This document shows, piece after piece, positions 10,247 to 21,860 of a stretch of 64,000 nt of DNA. Both the position numbers and the translations under genes were made by a program. The stretch covers positions 43,850,755 to 43,914,754 of the forward strand of contig CM048853.1 of the NCBI GenBank assembly GCA_026545225.1. Direction: 5' to 3'. The stretch comes from Cornus controversa (lineage: Eukaryota; Streptophyta; Magnoliopsida; Cornales; Cornaceae). Below the pieces are notes generated by a model that ran no database searches, was not told the origin of the DNA, and worked only from the letters and a program-made list of their open reading frames with translations. The first letter of the stretch is position 1, and every line of letters begins with the position of its first letter.

Positions 10247-11058
10247 CTTACATTGGTGTTCTTTGTGCTTGTACTCATACTGATATGGTAGATGAAGGAA
10301 AACAGTTCTTTGCTGGTATGACCACTCAACATGGGATTGAGCCCAATGTAGCACATTATGGGTGCTTGGTTGATCTTCTTGGTCGAGCTGGGCATCTAAA
10401 GGAAGCTTATGAGGTTATAAAGGATATGCCAATGAAACCAAATTCAATTGTCTGGGGAGCTCTTTTTGGTGCTTGTAGAGTTCACAAAAACGTAGAAATG
10501 GCTGAAATGGCAGCTAAACAAATTCTTCAATTAGAGCCTAAAAATGGAGCTGTTTATGTTCTGTTATGCAATATATATTCTGTTTCCAACAGATGGGGAG
10601 ATATACGCAAAGTAAGAAAAATGATGACAGATAAAGATCTCAAGAAGATCCCAGGCTGCAGTTTGATAGAGATGGATGGTAATGTCCATGAATTCATAGC
10701 TGGGGACCAGTCACACCCCCAATCCAAAGAAATCTACTTGAAGTTGGAGGAAATGACAGAAGATCTGAAATTTGCTGGGTATTTGCCAGATACATCAGAG
10801 GTGTTCCTTGATATAGGAGAAGAGGAGAAAGATACTGCACTAAACCAGCATAGTGAGAAGTTAGCAATTGCCTTTGGGCTGATCAGTTCAAGACCTGGAG
10901 TCACTCTTAGAATAGTGAAGAACCTTAGAATGTGTGTTGATTGTCACGTCGTAGCCAAGTTAGTATCAAGAGTATATGACAAAGAAGTGATTGTAAGAGA
11001 TCGAACTCGATTCCACCATTTCAGGCATGGCTCATGCTCTTGTAAAGACTATTGGTGA
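10247..11058 (+). pseudogene. PPR-DYW protein, 3' part (E, E+ and DYW domains)
   Basis: Homology starts upstream of the first in-frame ATG: from about 10247 the frame reads TYIGVLCACTHTDMVDEGKQ, a normal PPR motif join. It then runs uninterrupted to TGA after SCKDYW. From the ATG at 10285 the order is a last PPR (HYGCLVDLLGRAGHLKEA), E motifs (WGALFGACRVHKN, LEPKNGAVYVLLCNIY), E+ (KKIPGCSLIE, HEFIAGDQSHPQSKEIY) and the DYW deaminase-like domain. Its zinc ligands are visible: HSE at 189-191, CVDCH at 217-221 and HxCSC near the end. Such proteins direct C-to-U editing of organellar transcripts. It reads much like the Arabidopsis At3g15930 group as I remember it. About 400 or more N-terminal residues (targeting peptide, PLS repeats) are missing, so it is 5'-truncated unless a long intron separates them. 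Confidence 0.8.
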
Positions 11059-11690
11059 GAGTTTAATCAAGGAAAAAAATGTTATTTCTATTTGGTTAAC
11101 TGCCATCATTTGATATCTTCCTAATTGAGCTTATCATCTGTCCAACACTACATTTTTATTAGTAACTTCAGGCTGCTTCCAGGTTTCCTAGCATCATTTA
11201 TCTTGTTTGTTGGCCTGTGCTGTAGAGTAAAGAAATCTTTTGGCAGACCATATTTAACCTGTGATCTCACTACTTAAAAGTGCAGTTGATTTCTGAATTT
11301 GACAATTGATTCAAATTAGTGTTCAAAAAACTTAAAAGGAGTAGTATGTAAAACTGGGTATTTTTTCAACTCATTTTCAAAAAAATATCAAGCAAACAAA
11401 TTTTAGAACTTTTTATTTTTTTATTTTTCTATTATTAGAAAATAAAACATATTTTCAGAAAACAAAATGATCTATATAAACAAATTCACTCCTAACTTCT
11501 TTTGATATTCTATCTTGTCCACTCTTCTTCGGTTGAAAATTTTGGTTTGAGTACCGACTTTTACCAAATATTTAGGTATATGTGACAACATCAACCTTTC
11601 AAACTTTGGTACCCTGCTTAGAGTCTTGATCTGGTGACATTCTTAATGTTAGCAAAAGTAAGACATTTTGTTGACACGCGATTACAAGTT
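11059..11690. other. 3' flank of PPR gene and spacer
   Basis: This holds the probable 3' untranslated region of the PPR-DYW relic and AT-rich spacer. No other gene or repeat is recognised. Confidence 0.4.
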
Positions 11691-11692
<2 letters not shown>

Positions 11693-11734
<42 letters not shown>

Positions 11735-12091
11735 TATTAAGAGGGGGCGTACCTGCAAATCAAACCAGAGGGTTGAAGCTTCAAACGATGGCCAGCGGGT
11801 TGAAGCTTCAAACGGTAACAATGGCGTGTATACAGATCGATACAAGTCGCGTATACGAAAAGGTTGTCTGTTTAGTAAATTAGATCACAAAACGACGTCG
11901 TTTTGACCTTATATCAAACTAAAAAAATATATAGTAAAACACATGCCCAAACGGTTCAAAAGAGGTATTTAACGTCTGTTATCTCAATAACCCCATTCTG
12001 ATAGTTGGGGGGGTTTTTTTGCAAAAGCAATTCATAAGGGGGGTTATTTGCAAACGAATGATAGTTAAAGGGGGTTTTTTGAAATTCACCC
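11693..12091 (+). repeat. (TA)n-linked dispersed repeat, copy B
   Basis: This is the inverted partner of the repeat at 4708-5110. It starts with (TA)n (11693-11732), then ATCGTATTAAGAGGGGGCG, the AACGACGTCGTT palindrome, and ends GAAATTCACCC at 12091. It carries a private 27-bp tandem duplication of 'gggttgaagcttcaaacg' (about 11773-11816). The two copies differ by scattered substitutions, so neither is very recent. Confidence 0.75.
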
Positions 12092-13529
12092 AAGTAAAAA
12101 CTGAGTGAAAATAAAAAATAGAAATATGATTTATTAATACTTATTGTTATCACAATTTTAAAAACAAAAAATAAATAAGAGTATTTAGTAAGATATTATT
12201 TTTCTTTTTTACAGTATTAATTTTTTATTTTATTTTTAATTCATATTGATATGAGAAAATCTTAAAATATATATAATGTATACAATTCAATAATTTTACA
12301 AATTTTAATAATACCTAATCGGAGTACATGATAATAAAATGAGTAATGATAGACATAGTAAAAGTTATCACCGAATTGAAAAAGTGAATCACTCTCATCA
12401 TGTAAGTGAAACCTACACTTTCACAATACAATAAATGGACATTCTCTTCACTACACATTCACTGATATATTTTCACTCTACAAATCATTATCTTAATAAA
12501 ATACAACATCTAATTTAAATCACAAACTCCATGTATATGCATTATGTATAACTCTAGTATGTGATGGATAATATATTTAACATATAATAATAAATAAAAA
12601 ATATTAAATAATGTCTCATATGTAGTAATATTGTAAATTAATTACAATATAATATAATATAAATTAATTATAATTATAATTACAATCTAATATAAATTAA
12701 TTATAATATAATATTTCATGTAGGAATGAATAGTGTCCATGTAGTAATAAAATCAAAAAAGTTTTTGAGCTACAGTGCTAAAAACAGAAGAAACACATTT
12801 TTTATGTTTTTCTTTTCTTCACAAAAATGAAAAACGTTTTCTACCATCGAAAAACAAAAACATATTACTAAACATATTTTTTGTTTTTGCTTCTACTTTT
12901 TGAGAGTTGATAACAAAAAAACAAAAAATGTTTTCCGTTAGTGAACACACCTTATTTTTGACTTAATGCTTACAAACTTGATCAAAAGTTGGTAATCATT
13001 TGTCCAAACCCATCTCATAGACTCATACCATCCGTATTTCGAATTTTAATACAAATCTCAGGTTCAATCAAACTGATATTGTTGTTCTATATTTTAATAC
13101 TAATAATACTGTTTTATTTATATATTATATATTTATATTATGTATTTAGAAGCTTTTAATATTTATATATTATATAATTTATATAAAAGTGCAAAAAAAA
13201 ACTCCTCAAAAACATTTTCAAATGTGCAAATTAACTCCTGAACTAATTTTTGAAATAAGTCAATCTCTTATCTTATAAAAGTTGGCAATTTAACTCCCTG
13301 AGATAACTATAATGACATATATATCTTTCACTATGTCCATTATGCCCTCTTCTCTCTAATGTTTTCAAAATAAAATTTAAAAAAATAAAAAATAGTTAGA
13401 TAAAATTCATAAATAATAAGTTTAAAAACATAAAAAAAATAATAGGCCAATATAATTTTATTTAAGTCATGACACCGATTCTGATTTTATCATTTAACTC
13501 AACATATATCTGGAGAGTTCTCTTTCATG
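12092..13529. other. AT-rich spacer with a solo foldback arm
   Basis: Very AT-rich. Positions about 13188-13450 match one terminal arm of the long-TIR element at 38336-39353 (shared 'gtgcaaatt.ac.cct', 'cttatcttataaaagt.ggcaa', 'aactataatgacatatata'). No inverted partner is nearby, so it appears to be a solo arm. Nothing else is recognised. Confidence 0.5.
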
Positions 13530-14755
13530 TTATTATATTATGACAAACCACTTGATCATATCTATGAAAAAATTCGCCATTTCTAGTACGTTTTTTCCAA
13601 ATACGATGCATTTGCGAAATTCACAGTTGTTAATGAAGTTACATGTTTACGAACTTTGTATCATTTCCAAAAGTTGGAAAACTTTCTTACTTGGGCAATA
13701 AGGTACTACATGATATATTGTCAAGCCTGATATGCTTAAGGGTATTATCTTTGTCTCAATATTAGATTTCTAAATTGTCTCAATCAATTGAAAATTTGAT
13801 ACTTTTACGCTATTTTGGATCTCTCTATGACAAAAATCAGACAGTTACTCAATTCAATAACAACCTTGTATAATTTACAAACATTAGATTTGTCAGATGT
13901 AAAGATCTCATTCAGTTACCGATGAATATTAGAAAACTTTTAAACTTGTGCCATCTTGATATTAAAGGAATTTCAATAAGTGAAATGCCAACACCAATGA
14001 GCAGACTGAAAGAGCTCCAACATTTAACATATTTTGTAGTTGGCAAGAATAGTGGAACAATGATTAATGGATTGAAGGAACTCAGTCATCTTCGGGTCAA
14101 ATTTCTCATTTTTCAAGCTTCAAAATATAACCATTGGTCTAGATGCATCAGAGCCCAATCTAAAAGGAAAGCAGGTCCTTGATGGCGCAAGTGCAAAAGT
14201 TGGAATAGGGTGGCAATATTAACGATTCACATAAAGAAAGAGATATAATTGATGAGTTCAGCATTGTCAAACTTTGATAGAATTGCCAACAGAATTGCAA
14301 GATTTGTGTTCTCTTAAGGAACTAAAGATTTCATGGATGTCAAAGTTGGAGCAATTGTCGCCAGAGTTATGCAAAATGATAAATCTCAAAAGCTTGTTGA
14401 TAAAGCATTGTCGGAGCCTAAAGTTATTTCTAGAAATAGGATTACCATCAATGCTTAAGACTACAGATTCTTGATTATGGTACTTTGCACTCCCCACTAC
14501 TACAAGAGGGGTCTTATTTTTAATCTCCTCATGTATTTTTGCCCATTATTAATTTACCTACTACATTGGAAACACTTGAAATCTCTACTTATGGGAATTT
14601 GTTAAAGTTTCCCTTTTCCTAGGAGACGGAGATTTACCACATATCCATTAAAGTTCTGAGGATAGGCCACTTTCTCTTCAGGCTTCTTTCCAAATCTTCG
14701 TTTTCTTGAGATCTTTGGGTGCTCGAATTTTGAAACACTTTCTGTAGAGGTCCAG
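13530..14755 (+). pseudogene. CC-NBS-LRR (RPP13-like protein 1 type) pseudogene 1
   Basis: Broken frames show the end of the NB-ARC/LRR linker (KYDAFAKFTVVNEVTCLRTL) and the first LRRs (SITTL, LDLSDCKDLIQLPMN, LLNLCHLDIKGISISEMPT). The hallmark LQHLTYFVVGKNSG and GLKELSHL follow. After 14180 comes the NDSHKERD motif, then a deletion of roughly 0.5 kb relative to pseudogene 2 leads into later LRRs (14270-14470) and a decayed stretch to about 14755. The coiled-coil and nucleotide-binding core are absent. In-frame stops occur at the Trp of the 'LE-W' motif and after the FPFS segment, both shared with pseudogene 2. Intact relatives are intracellular immune receptors; this copy cannot be functional. 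Confidence 0.82.
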
Positions 14756-16640
14756 AATTTATTTTATTTTATTTATTGAAATAGTTTTGTAAATAGATTT
14801 GCATATGTTTTAAGAAAGATTTACATATGTGGGGACTAATTTAAAAGTCCGGAGAGTTTTGTGAACTATTCGGCTCATTTTGAGATTTTGGGTAGTCAGG
14901 ACCTAGAACGGGGGTCGGATGGGCTCGGGAATCCGGATATTTTTTTGAAAAATTTTATTTTTGGTTATAGACCAATTATAATATTTGGAGAGAAATAAAA
15001 GTAATTTCGAGTCCATAGATTATTTCGGATTCGAAAATGGAGGTCGGGAAGGTATATTAAGTGACTAAAGACATTTTGGTCATTTTACGCCCGTGGGCTT
15101 TTAAAAATCTAGGAGACAGATTTCTATAGCCACTTTCTCTCTCTACATCTGCCTCTTTAAATCTCTCCCTTCTCTCTAGAATATCTCTAACCTAGGCTTG
15201 GATTTGGAAGAAGTTTTAAATAACAATGTTGTTCACCTCGACATTCTCTACGATCTCTATAGATTGAAAAGTTGATTCGGAGCATTTTGGTCCGGTGAAA
15301 GATTTTGTGATCTATTTATTCTCTTTTGATTTTGAGGGTCTTCGGCTTAGATTCAGGCGATGTTGAAGAAGGAAAGTGTGTTCTACGCGACAAGAGTTTT
15401 GCTTTTAACCGAACAAAGTCGCGAGTAAACAACTTTAAGATTTGTGTAAGTATGGGATAGCTTGAGACGTTAGCTATTGAGGTAGGGCTGTGTGTTGTGT
15501 CTTCTAATTTCAAGTTTAATTTCATTTCTTAACATAAAATGAATGTTTTTCATGTAATATATAATGTATAAATTTTTTAGGTTGATATTCTTGTTCTTTA
15601 TGGATATACATATGTTTCTTTTAACTAGAAATAGTTGGTATATGCCTTATATTACATGGATTGCTTATACGTGCAAAACGGTGTAAGTATTGCATATATG
15701 GGATTTGGGGAAAAATGATGAAAACCTAGTTTTGGGAGTTAAACTTATGTATATATTAATATGATTTTTGCATGACATGCTAGAATTGAATGCAATGCAT
15801 TTTGACTTGTGATTATGGATGCAAAGTGTGACATATTTTGTGTGAGTGTGGGGGTTGTGTCTCGGAAGTGGCTCGCGGGAAAGTAGTAGGAGAACATATC
15901 CTCTGGGGTTGAAAGACCTGAACCTTGAGCAAGATGGGTGATAACCGGACTGGTTAGTAGCCCGAAACAACTAAACTCTTGAGATATGGGACTTCGGTAC
16001 ATATCTATTGTTGTGTGTGTGAGTGTGAACCAATTCAGAGAACGTTGAGTCTTATGTGTAACTTGTGTCTAATTTATGTGATTTACATGACTTGTGTGAA
16101 ATTTGATCTGATTTTTGGTTATGTCATATGTCATAAATATGATGGGTGGTGCATTAATGCATGATTTGTACTTATGTGGTTGTCAAGTTACATTTGATGC
16201 CCATGCCACGATTTGAATGAAAAATATAAGTTTTGACTAGAAATGTTAGGAATCATGACACGTTATCGTTGAAACATGTCTTGGTATTTATGCATTGAAT
16301 ATGAAATCTGGACTTGAATATATTGCACGACATGTTAATCTTGAGCCGTTGAAATTGCTCATCCCCCTACACTAACACTTTCAGGACATGGCAAGGATGT
16401 GGTTAAGGATGCACAAATGTGAGTTGGATGTACAGCTAGAACATTTCTTTTGGTTATTTTTATTGTGATTGCACGCCCAAGATATGGACTAGGTGCTTTT
16501 GGTTATGTGTCATGAGGTTTCATATTGGGAAAAGTTGTATATAAGTACTTAGACCCTGAATGATGATTTTTGGACCAATGTATATTTTTCAAGCAAGTTT
16601 CCATTTGAATATATGGTGTTCTTTTTATGATTTGGTTTTG

Positions 16641-16671
<31 letters not shown>

Positions 16672-17104
16672 ATGATTGTTATTGGATGATAAGTTTTCAT
16701 ATACTTTGAAATATATGGAAGGAAGATTGTCTTAGCTTTAAATTAATAGGTCATGAGCTTTGTTTGGATCTAAATTGAATGAGATATGCATGTTTTAGTG
16801 CAAAGGTTCATAATCTGGCCTACACCATTGAATGGAGTATAACTTAAGTTGTGGTTGGAAATTTTAGGTGATTCAAAATTTGGTTGGAAACTAGACATAT
16901 TGATGATGATTTATGTCAAATTTTTGATCAAACGGACTTACGGATTGAGAGATAATAGGATTTGAAATCAGGGTGAAAATTGGCTAAGTTTGGGTAGCAG
17001 GATTTTAGGCTCAGCATTAACAGCGCTCGATCTCTTTTTACGGCACTCGATCACCTTGTAAAAAGTCCCTAAAGTTTACTGCTCGACCGACGGTTACATG
17101 ATTC
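14756..17104. other. Unclassified insertion-like spacer between NLR relics
   Basis: About 2.3 kb without NLR homology separates the two NLR relics. It includes low-copy-looking text with GC-richer patches (15840-15990), a T/A-rich middle and a (TA)n at 16641-16669. It contains 'cggcactcgatcacc' and 'gctcgaccgacgg' motifs near 17040-17095, which remind me of retrotransposon LTR ends. No gag or pol frames are present. It may be a non-autonomous LTR element, but I cannot place both ends. Confidence 0.35.
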
Positions 17105-19914
17105 ATTAACAAGCTTGTGCAATTTACATTAGATTTATCAGAGTGTAAAGATTTCATTGAGTTGCCTGGGAATTTGGGAAAACTAGTTATGTTGCGTCAT
17201 CTTTATATTAGAGGGACTAGATTAACTGAAACGCCGACCCAAATGAGTAGACCGAAAGATCTCCAACATTTAACATATTGAGGAGTGCTAGCGGCAGTCG
17301 CTCAAGCGAGTGTCCTCGCTTCACCAATGGAAATCAATTCTAAAAATTAAATGCTTTTCTGTAATAAATGTCCTACTTTTTCATCAATTAATATACCCTC
17401 CCAGTTCTAAAGTATTTACACTGATGCCATCAACTAACAAATAAAATTATAAAAATAAAATATTAAAATATTTTTATTAATTACTTTTTTATATTGTCCT
17501 ACTTTTAAATATTTTTAATAATCTATATACTTATTATAATCATTTCCTATATAATTTTTAAAATTTTGTTATTATGATTAATTGAATTAAAGAACATATT
17601 TTAAAAGTATTAAAGTATTTTTATTAATATTTTTTTTATATTTTCCTGCTTTTAAATATTTTTAAGAATATATATACTTATTCAATTAATCTATATACTT
17701 TATGTTTATAATTTTATTTTTATTAATATTTTTAATAATATATATGGATTGATGTTTTATTTTTAAAATATTAATATTTTACTTTTATGTTTATAATTTT
17801 ATTTGTTTGTTGATGGCACAAGCGTAAATACTTTAGAAGTGAAAGGGTATATTGATTGATGAAAAAGTAAGACATTTATTACATAAATGCATTTAATTTT
17901 TAAAATTTATTTCCACCAATCAGTGAAGCGACTGTGTCAGGACAGTCGTTAAGCGATTGCCGCTAGCACTCCTCTTTTAACATATTTCGTGGTTGGCAAC
18001 AACAGTGGGTTAAAGATTAATGGGTTGAAAGAACTTTGTCATCTTCAAGGAGAACTCTGTATTTTAGGGCTTCAAAACAATACCAGTAGTCATGATGCAT
18101 CAGATGCCAGTCTGAAAGGAAAGGAGCACCTTGAAGGTTTGGAGGTGGAATAGTGCGGTGATACTAACGATTCACAAAAAGAAAGAGATGTCCTTGACAA
18201 GCTACAGCCTCACGGAGAGGTGAAAAATCTTGGCATCATTAACTATGGGGCCACAAGATTTCGGGATTGGATAGAGAGCGCTCCTTTGTTTTGTAACATG
18301 GTGTCCTTGAAACTTATAAGGTGTGCTTATTGCAATTCTTCCCCGCCGATTGGGCAGCTACCCTCTCTAAAATATCCAAGAATTGAAGATATGAAAGCAG
18401 TAGTGGAGGTGGGTCGGGAGTTCTATGGGAATACTTGTTCTTCCATTAAACCATTTCGATCTCCGGAGACATTAAATTTCCAAAGAATGCCAAATTGGGA
18501 GGAATGGCATGCATTGGGGGCTGGAGAGTTCCCTTGCCTTTTAGAGCTTACTTTAGTGATTTGTCTCAAACTGACCGGTGAGTTACCCAGCCACGTCCCT
18601 TCTCTAAGGAAAATTGAAATTTCTGAATGTCATGGGCTTGTGACAAATCAAGTTGGGCTGCTGCTGGAGAACCTACCTTCTCTAGAGAAATTGAAGGTTT
18701 CTGGTATGTCAAACTTGACAGAAATGCCAACGCAGCTGCAAGACCTGGGTTCTCTTCAGGAGTTGGCAAGTTTAGAGATGCCAAAGTTGAAGGAATTGCC
18801 CCCTCAATTGTGCAAATTAATGAAACTTGAAAGGTTGGAGATAGAGGGATGCCAGAGCCTTGTGTCATTTCCAGACTTGGGATTGCCGTCAATGCTGAAG
18901 ACTCTGGAGATCAGAAGATGTTTTGCTCTACAGTCCCTAGCAGCAGTACCATAAGAGGAAATGATGAATATGATGGGCATCAACAATTGTGTTCAAGAGT
19001 TGTACATGCACATTGCCATTGGTGGTCTACCTGCTACATTGAAAACACTTGTCATCTCCCAGTGTGGGAGTTTAGAGTTTCCCCTCCTGTAGGAGGAGGA
19101 GACAGAGGAGCATAATTACCGGTTGACATGTTCTATTGAAACTTTGCGAATAGGCTACGGTTGTAATCTTCCCATATCGGTGTGGTTAGGTTTCTTCCCA
19201 AAGCTTCGTTCTCTAGAGATCTGGGGGTGTGAAAACATTTCGTTTCCAAACGAGTTCCAAAATCTGATACAGCTTGAAATACATCGTTGCAATGCAATGA
19301 CATCGTTTGGATGATTGTCCGCTCCCAATCTGACATCTTTTGAAGTTCATAATTGAGGTAATCTGAAGTCGCTGCCGCAACAAATGCACACCCTCCTCCC
19401 ATCTCTTCTAGAATTGAAGATAGAAGGCTGTCCAGAAGTTGAATCATATCTAGACGGAGGTTTGCAATCCAACCTACGTCAACTTTATATCTATACTTGC
19501 GAGAAACTGATGAAGGGCCGGAAGTGGTGGAGTTTGCAAACACTCCCATCTCTTGAAAAATGCACCATCAAGGGTGAATATGAAGAAGAGTCGGAGTCAT
19601 TTCCGGAGGAGTGGCTATTGGCCACCACTCTTATTGAACTTTGGATTAATGATCTTCCAAATTTGAAATCACTGAACCACAAGGGCCTTCAACACCTCAC
19701 CTCTCTTAAGAGTCTGGACATCTGGGACTGCCCTAAGCTCCAGTCCTTGCCAGAAGAGGGGCTGCCCAATTCCCTCTCTTTCCTGAAAATAAACAGATGT
19801 CCATTGCTGAAACCACGTTGCCAAAGGGAGAAAGGGGAAGATTGGCCCAACATTTCCCCAAGCTGCCACATACAGCTCAGTTTTTATGAAGAAGACATCG
19901 TAAACTTGGAGTGA
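17105..19914 (+). pseudogene. CC-NBS-LRR (RPP13-like protein 1 type) pseudogene 2
   Basis: LRR coding from LDLSECKDFIELPGNLGKLV is split by a 0.7-kb miniature element at 17280-17975, then resumes as FVVGNNSGLKINGLKELCHL. A long open stretch (18220-18954) holds many LRRs (IGQLPSLK, MPNWEEWHALGAGEFPCLLE, SLQEL, LERLEIEGCQSLVSFPDLGL, PSMLKTLEI). The final part (19384-19914) ends GEDWPNISPSCHIQLSF, the usual C-terminus of this family, with TGA at 19912-19914. Frame stops include TAG at the 'LEVE-W' Trp near 18151, a TAG near 19090, and TGA/TGA near 19314-19355. No CC or NB-ARC is present. It lies in direct orientation with pseudogene 1. Its last codons are duplicated at 22485-22508. Confidence 0.87.
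17280..17975. mobile_element. Mutator-like miniature element in NLR pseudogene 2
   Basis: The 696-bp element has long terminal inverted repeats, starting GAGGAGTGCTAGCGGCAGTC and ending with the complementary GCCGCTAGCACTCCTC. An 11-bp direct repeat TTTAACATATT flanks it (17269-17279 and 17976-17986). The interior is extremely AT-rich and non-coding. TIRs of about 200 bp and a 9-11-bp target duplication fit non-autonomous Mutator-like elements. The NLR sequence reads continuously once one target copy is counted, which confirms the insertion. Confidence 0.88.
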
Positions 19915-19924
19915 CAGACACGAG

Positions 19925-21016
19925 AGATTCAGTTGGAAGGAACCTAAAGAAAAAGTCAATGCCCCGTGCAGGGATAGAGACGGGGGACACTTACTGCTGC
20001 AGGAAAAATGACAAGGTTGGTTTCTGTATATATATATATATGCTTGTGTGAGTATCATCTTTTTTTGATTCCTATGTTGTTATGCCTTTCTTTTGCTTAC
20101 ATCTAGGTGTACCGCGTGGAACCAGCTTAAAGTGTCGTTCTAAATGGAGGAAAGCTGGTGAGTCACATTAATGTCTACAATTTACATGCCTTGTTCACTT
20201 TTTCTTTTTTGCTGGTGTTGTACTGCTCTATAGTTTCATTTTCATTGGGTCACATCTCACAACTGTATCTTGGAATTTGGCAGGTGCGTTTTGGTTTTAC
20301 ACTACCAAATTATCATCTTTCATCAAGCGTGCTATGGACCCATTACATTACGCTTTGTTTGGAACCAAATTCTTTTGGAATTTGGAATTAGAATTGGAAA
20401 AGGAATTGAATTGTAATTAAAATAGAATTCTATTTGCACTTTTGGAATAAACTTGAATTTGTAAAAAAGAATTAGAAAAGAAATAAATTTTGTACAATGT
20501 TTGTAAAAGAGTAATTTTTGTAAATTAAGCAGTCAGTTACCAAATCCTTTCAATTTTCCTCAATTTTTCCCGGATTTCTCAACCTTACAATATTTCCTTT
20601 GAAATCCCTTCAAATCCCATTTCCATTTAAAATCCCATGGTTCCAAACAAGTGAATTTTTTTTTTTTTGAAATTCAATTCCCATGAAATCCGAGGTTCTT
20701 GGTTGGAAGTATTGAGTGGTAAAATTATTTTGCTGAATTGTCATTAGCTTTATTGCAAGGAGTGCTCTGTTAAAGGTTTCTAGGTGTTAATGCTTTCTTT
20801 TTCTGATTGCACCCAATTTTCTTTGTTATGTATTTTCTTTATAATTTTCTTCTATCAAGATCTTTTGAGAAGAGAAACATCTTCGCTTATTTACTCTTTT
20901 CTAATTGAATACTTTTCAAAAGTTCAAGTAATAGGCCCACGTAAGACACAAGTAATTGGTGCTGGCATCATCCCTGATGATTTGGACATCAACATTCTTG
21001 TTCTTGATGAAGTCAA
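19925..21016 (+). pseudogene. Cysteine synthase (OAS-TL) exons, copy A
   Basis: Three exon remnants are seen. About 19925-20015 is badly decayed. 20107-20157, with acceptor tctag and donor gtgagt, encodes VYRVEPA-stop-SVVLNGGK. 20935-21016 encodes PRKTQVIGAGIIPDDLDINI then LVLDEV. In pyridoxal-phosphate cysteine synthases the corresponding text is YGVEP.ES.VL.GGKPGPH.IQGIGAG.IP..LD...LDE. The in-frame TAA (20128-20130), the missing C before the second donor, and a 1-codon insertion mark it as dead. L-3-cyanoalanine synthase is an alternative parent. It lies directly 3' of the NLR relic, and a miniature element separates the exons. Confidence 0.75.
20344..20720. mobile_element. Miniature element (GTTTGGAACC type) in unit A only
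   Basis: The block begins near 'cgctttgtttggaaccaa' and ends with 'ggttccaaacaag' and an AT-rich tail. Its interior is a mirror-like run of 'ttggaatttggaatt' against 'aaatcccttcaaatccca'. It has no counterpart in unit B at the same place, so it was gained by A after the duplication or lost from B. Exact ends and target duplication are uncertain. Confidence 0.55.
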
Positions 21017-21699
21017 GTAAGCCTCAAAATCTTATTATTGGGCATTTAGTTTGAATTGACATGTGCGATCTTTTTCTTATGCAATTGTTATCCTTTTGAG
21101 GTAAAAATATTAAAAGAAAAATGAAAGTAAATCATAAAAGAAAGGGCGAGTACAAAGCTCTTTATTCGATTTGCAATGTTTTTCTTTATCTCCTCATATT
21201 TAAGTCTTTGAAAGTAGCGCATATGGTAGTTGCATTTCTATTATATTTTCTTGGTTGCTAGGAATTGAAGATTTTGAAGTGTGTCTTCACAGCATTTCTG
21301 TCGTAGAGTTGTTTTAGTCCTAGGATGATTCTTCTTTCAAGAGAAGGAGTGAAAATATGAAAAGAGAATGACATACTGTATCTTTTGCTCTTCCCTCGAA
21401 ATATATATTTTGATATAGAAGTAAAACCTTGCCTTCAATAAATTATAAAATAAAACAGTTTGCAGTATTTAAGAAATCTCCCCAAGGAGTGCACTTTTCA
21501 AGGACGTGAAATTTCATGTATTGATGTGCATTTTTAATCTTTTCAGAATACCAGTAGAAGCAATCTATTTTGTTAATGTAAAATCTATGTTCTTTGGCAC
21601 TAAGCATATCCTTTTTCTCCAAGTCATGCTCAGAAATAATTTGAATCTTTTCTGGTTGCTAAATTCAGATGGTGGTACGTGTGGTGGTACGTGTTTTCT

Positions 21700-21860
21700 T
21701 CTAACTGCCACACGAAGCTAAAGAACTTGCCAATAAATTTGGGGGAGTGGCCAGTGCTCTTGCTGAATTCGATGATTTCAATCCAGAAGATGGGATGATT
21801 CTTGCGAATGCGGCATCTGTAGGAATTAAATAAAAAATTGATGCAACACACATATCTAAG
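21700..21860 (+). pseudogene. Shikimate dehydrogenase (DHQ-SDH) exon, copy A
   Basis: One frame reads HEAKELANKFGGVASALAEF, DDFNPEDGMILANAASVGIK, a stop, then KIDATHISK before a splice donor (aag/gtttgtt, 21860). This is the conserved segment of plant bifunctional 3-dehydroquinate dehydratase/shikimate dehydrogenase around 'HPE(D/E)GMILANTTS(V/I)GMQPK(V/I)D.TPISK', which forms part of the NADP/substrate-binding region in the chloroplast shikimate pathway. The TAA after GIK breaks the frame. Exons that should follow appear only after unit B, at 25463-25780. Confidence 0.72.

Noticed and set aside
18566-19549. Minus-strand frames of 108 and 138 codons opposite the NLR relic
   Set aside because: Antisense shadows of the LRR coding strand. 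The plus strand is clearly the conserved one.
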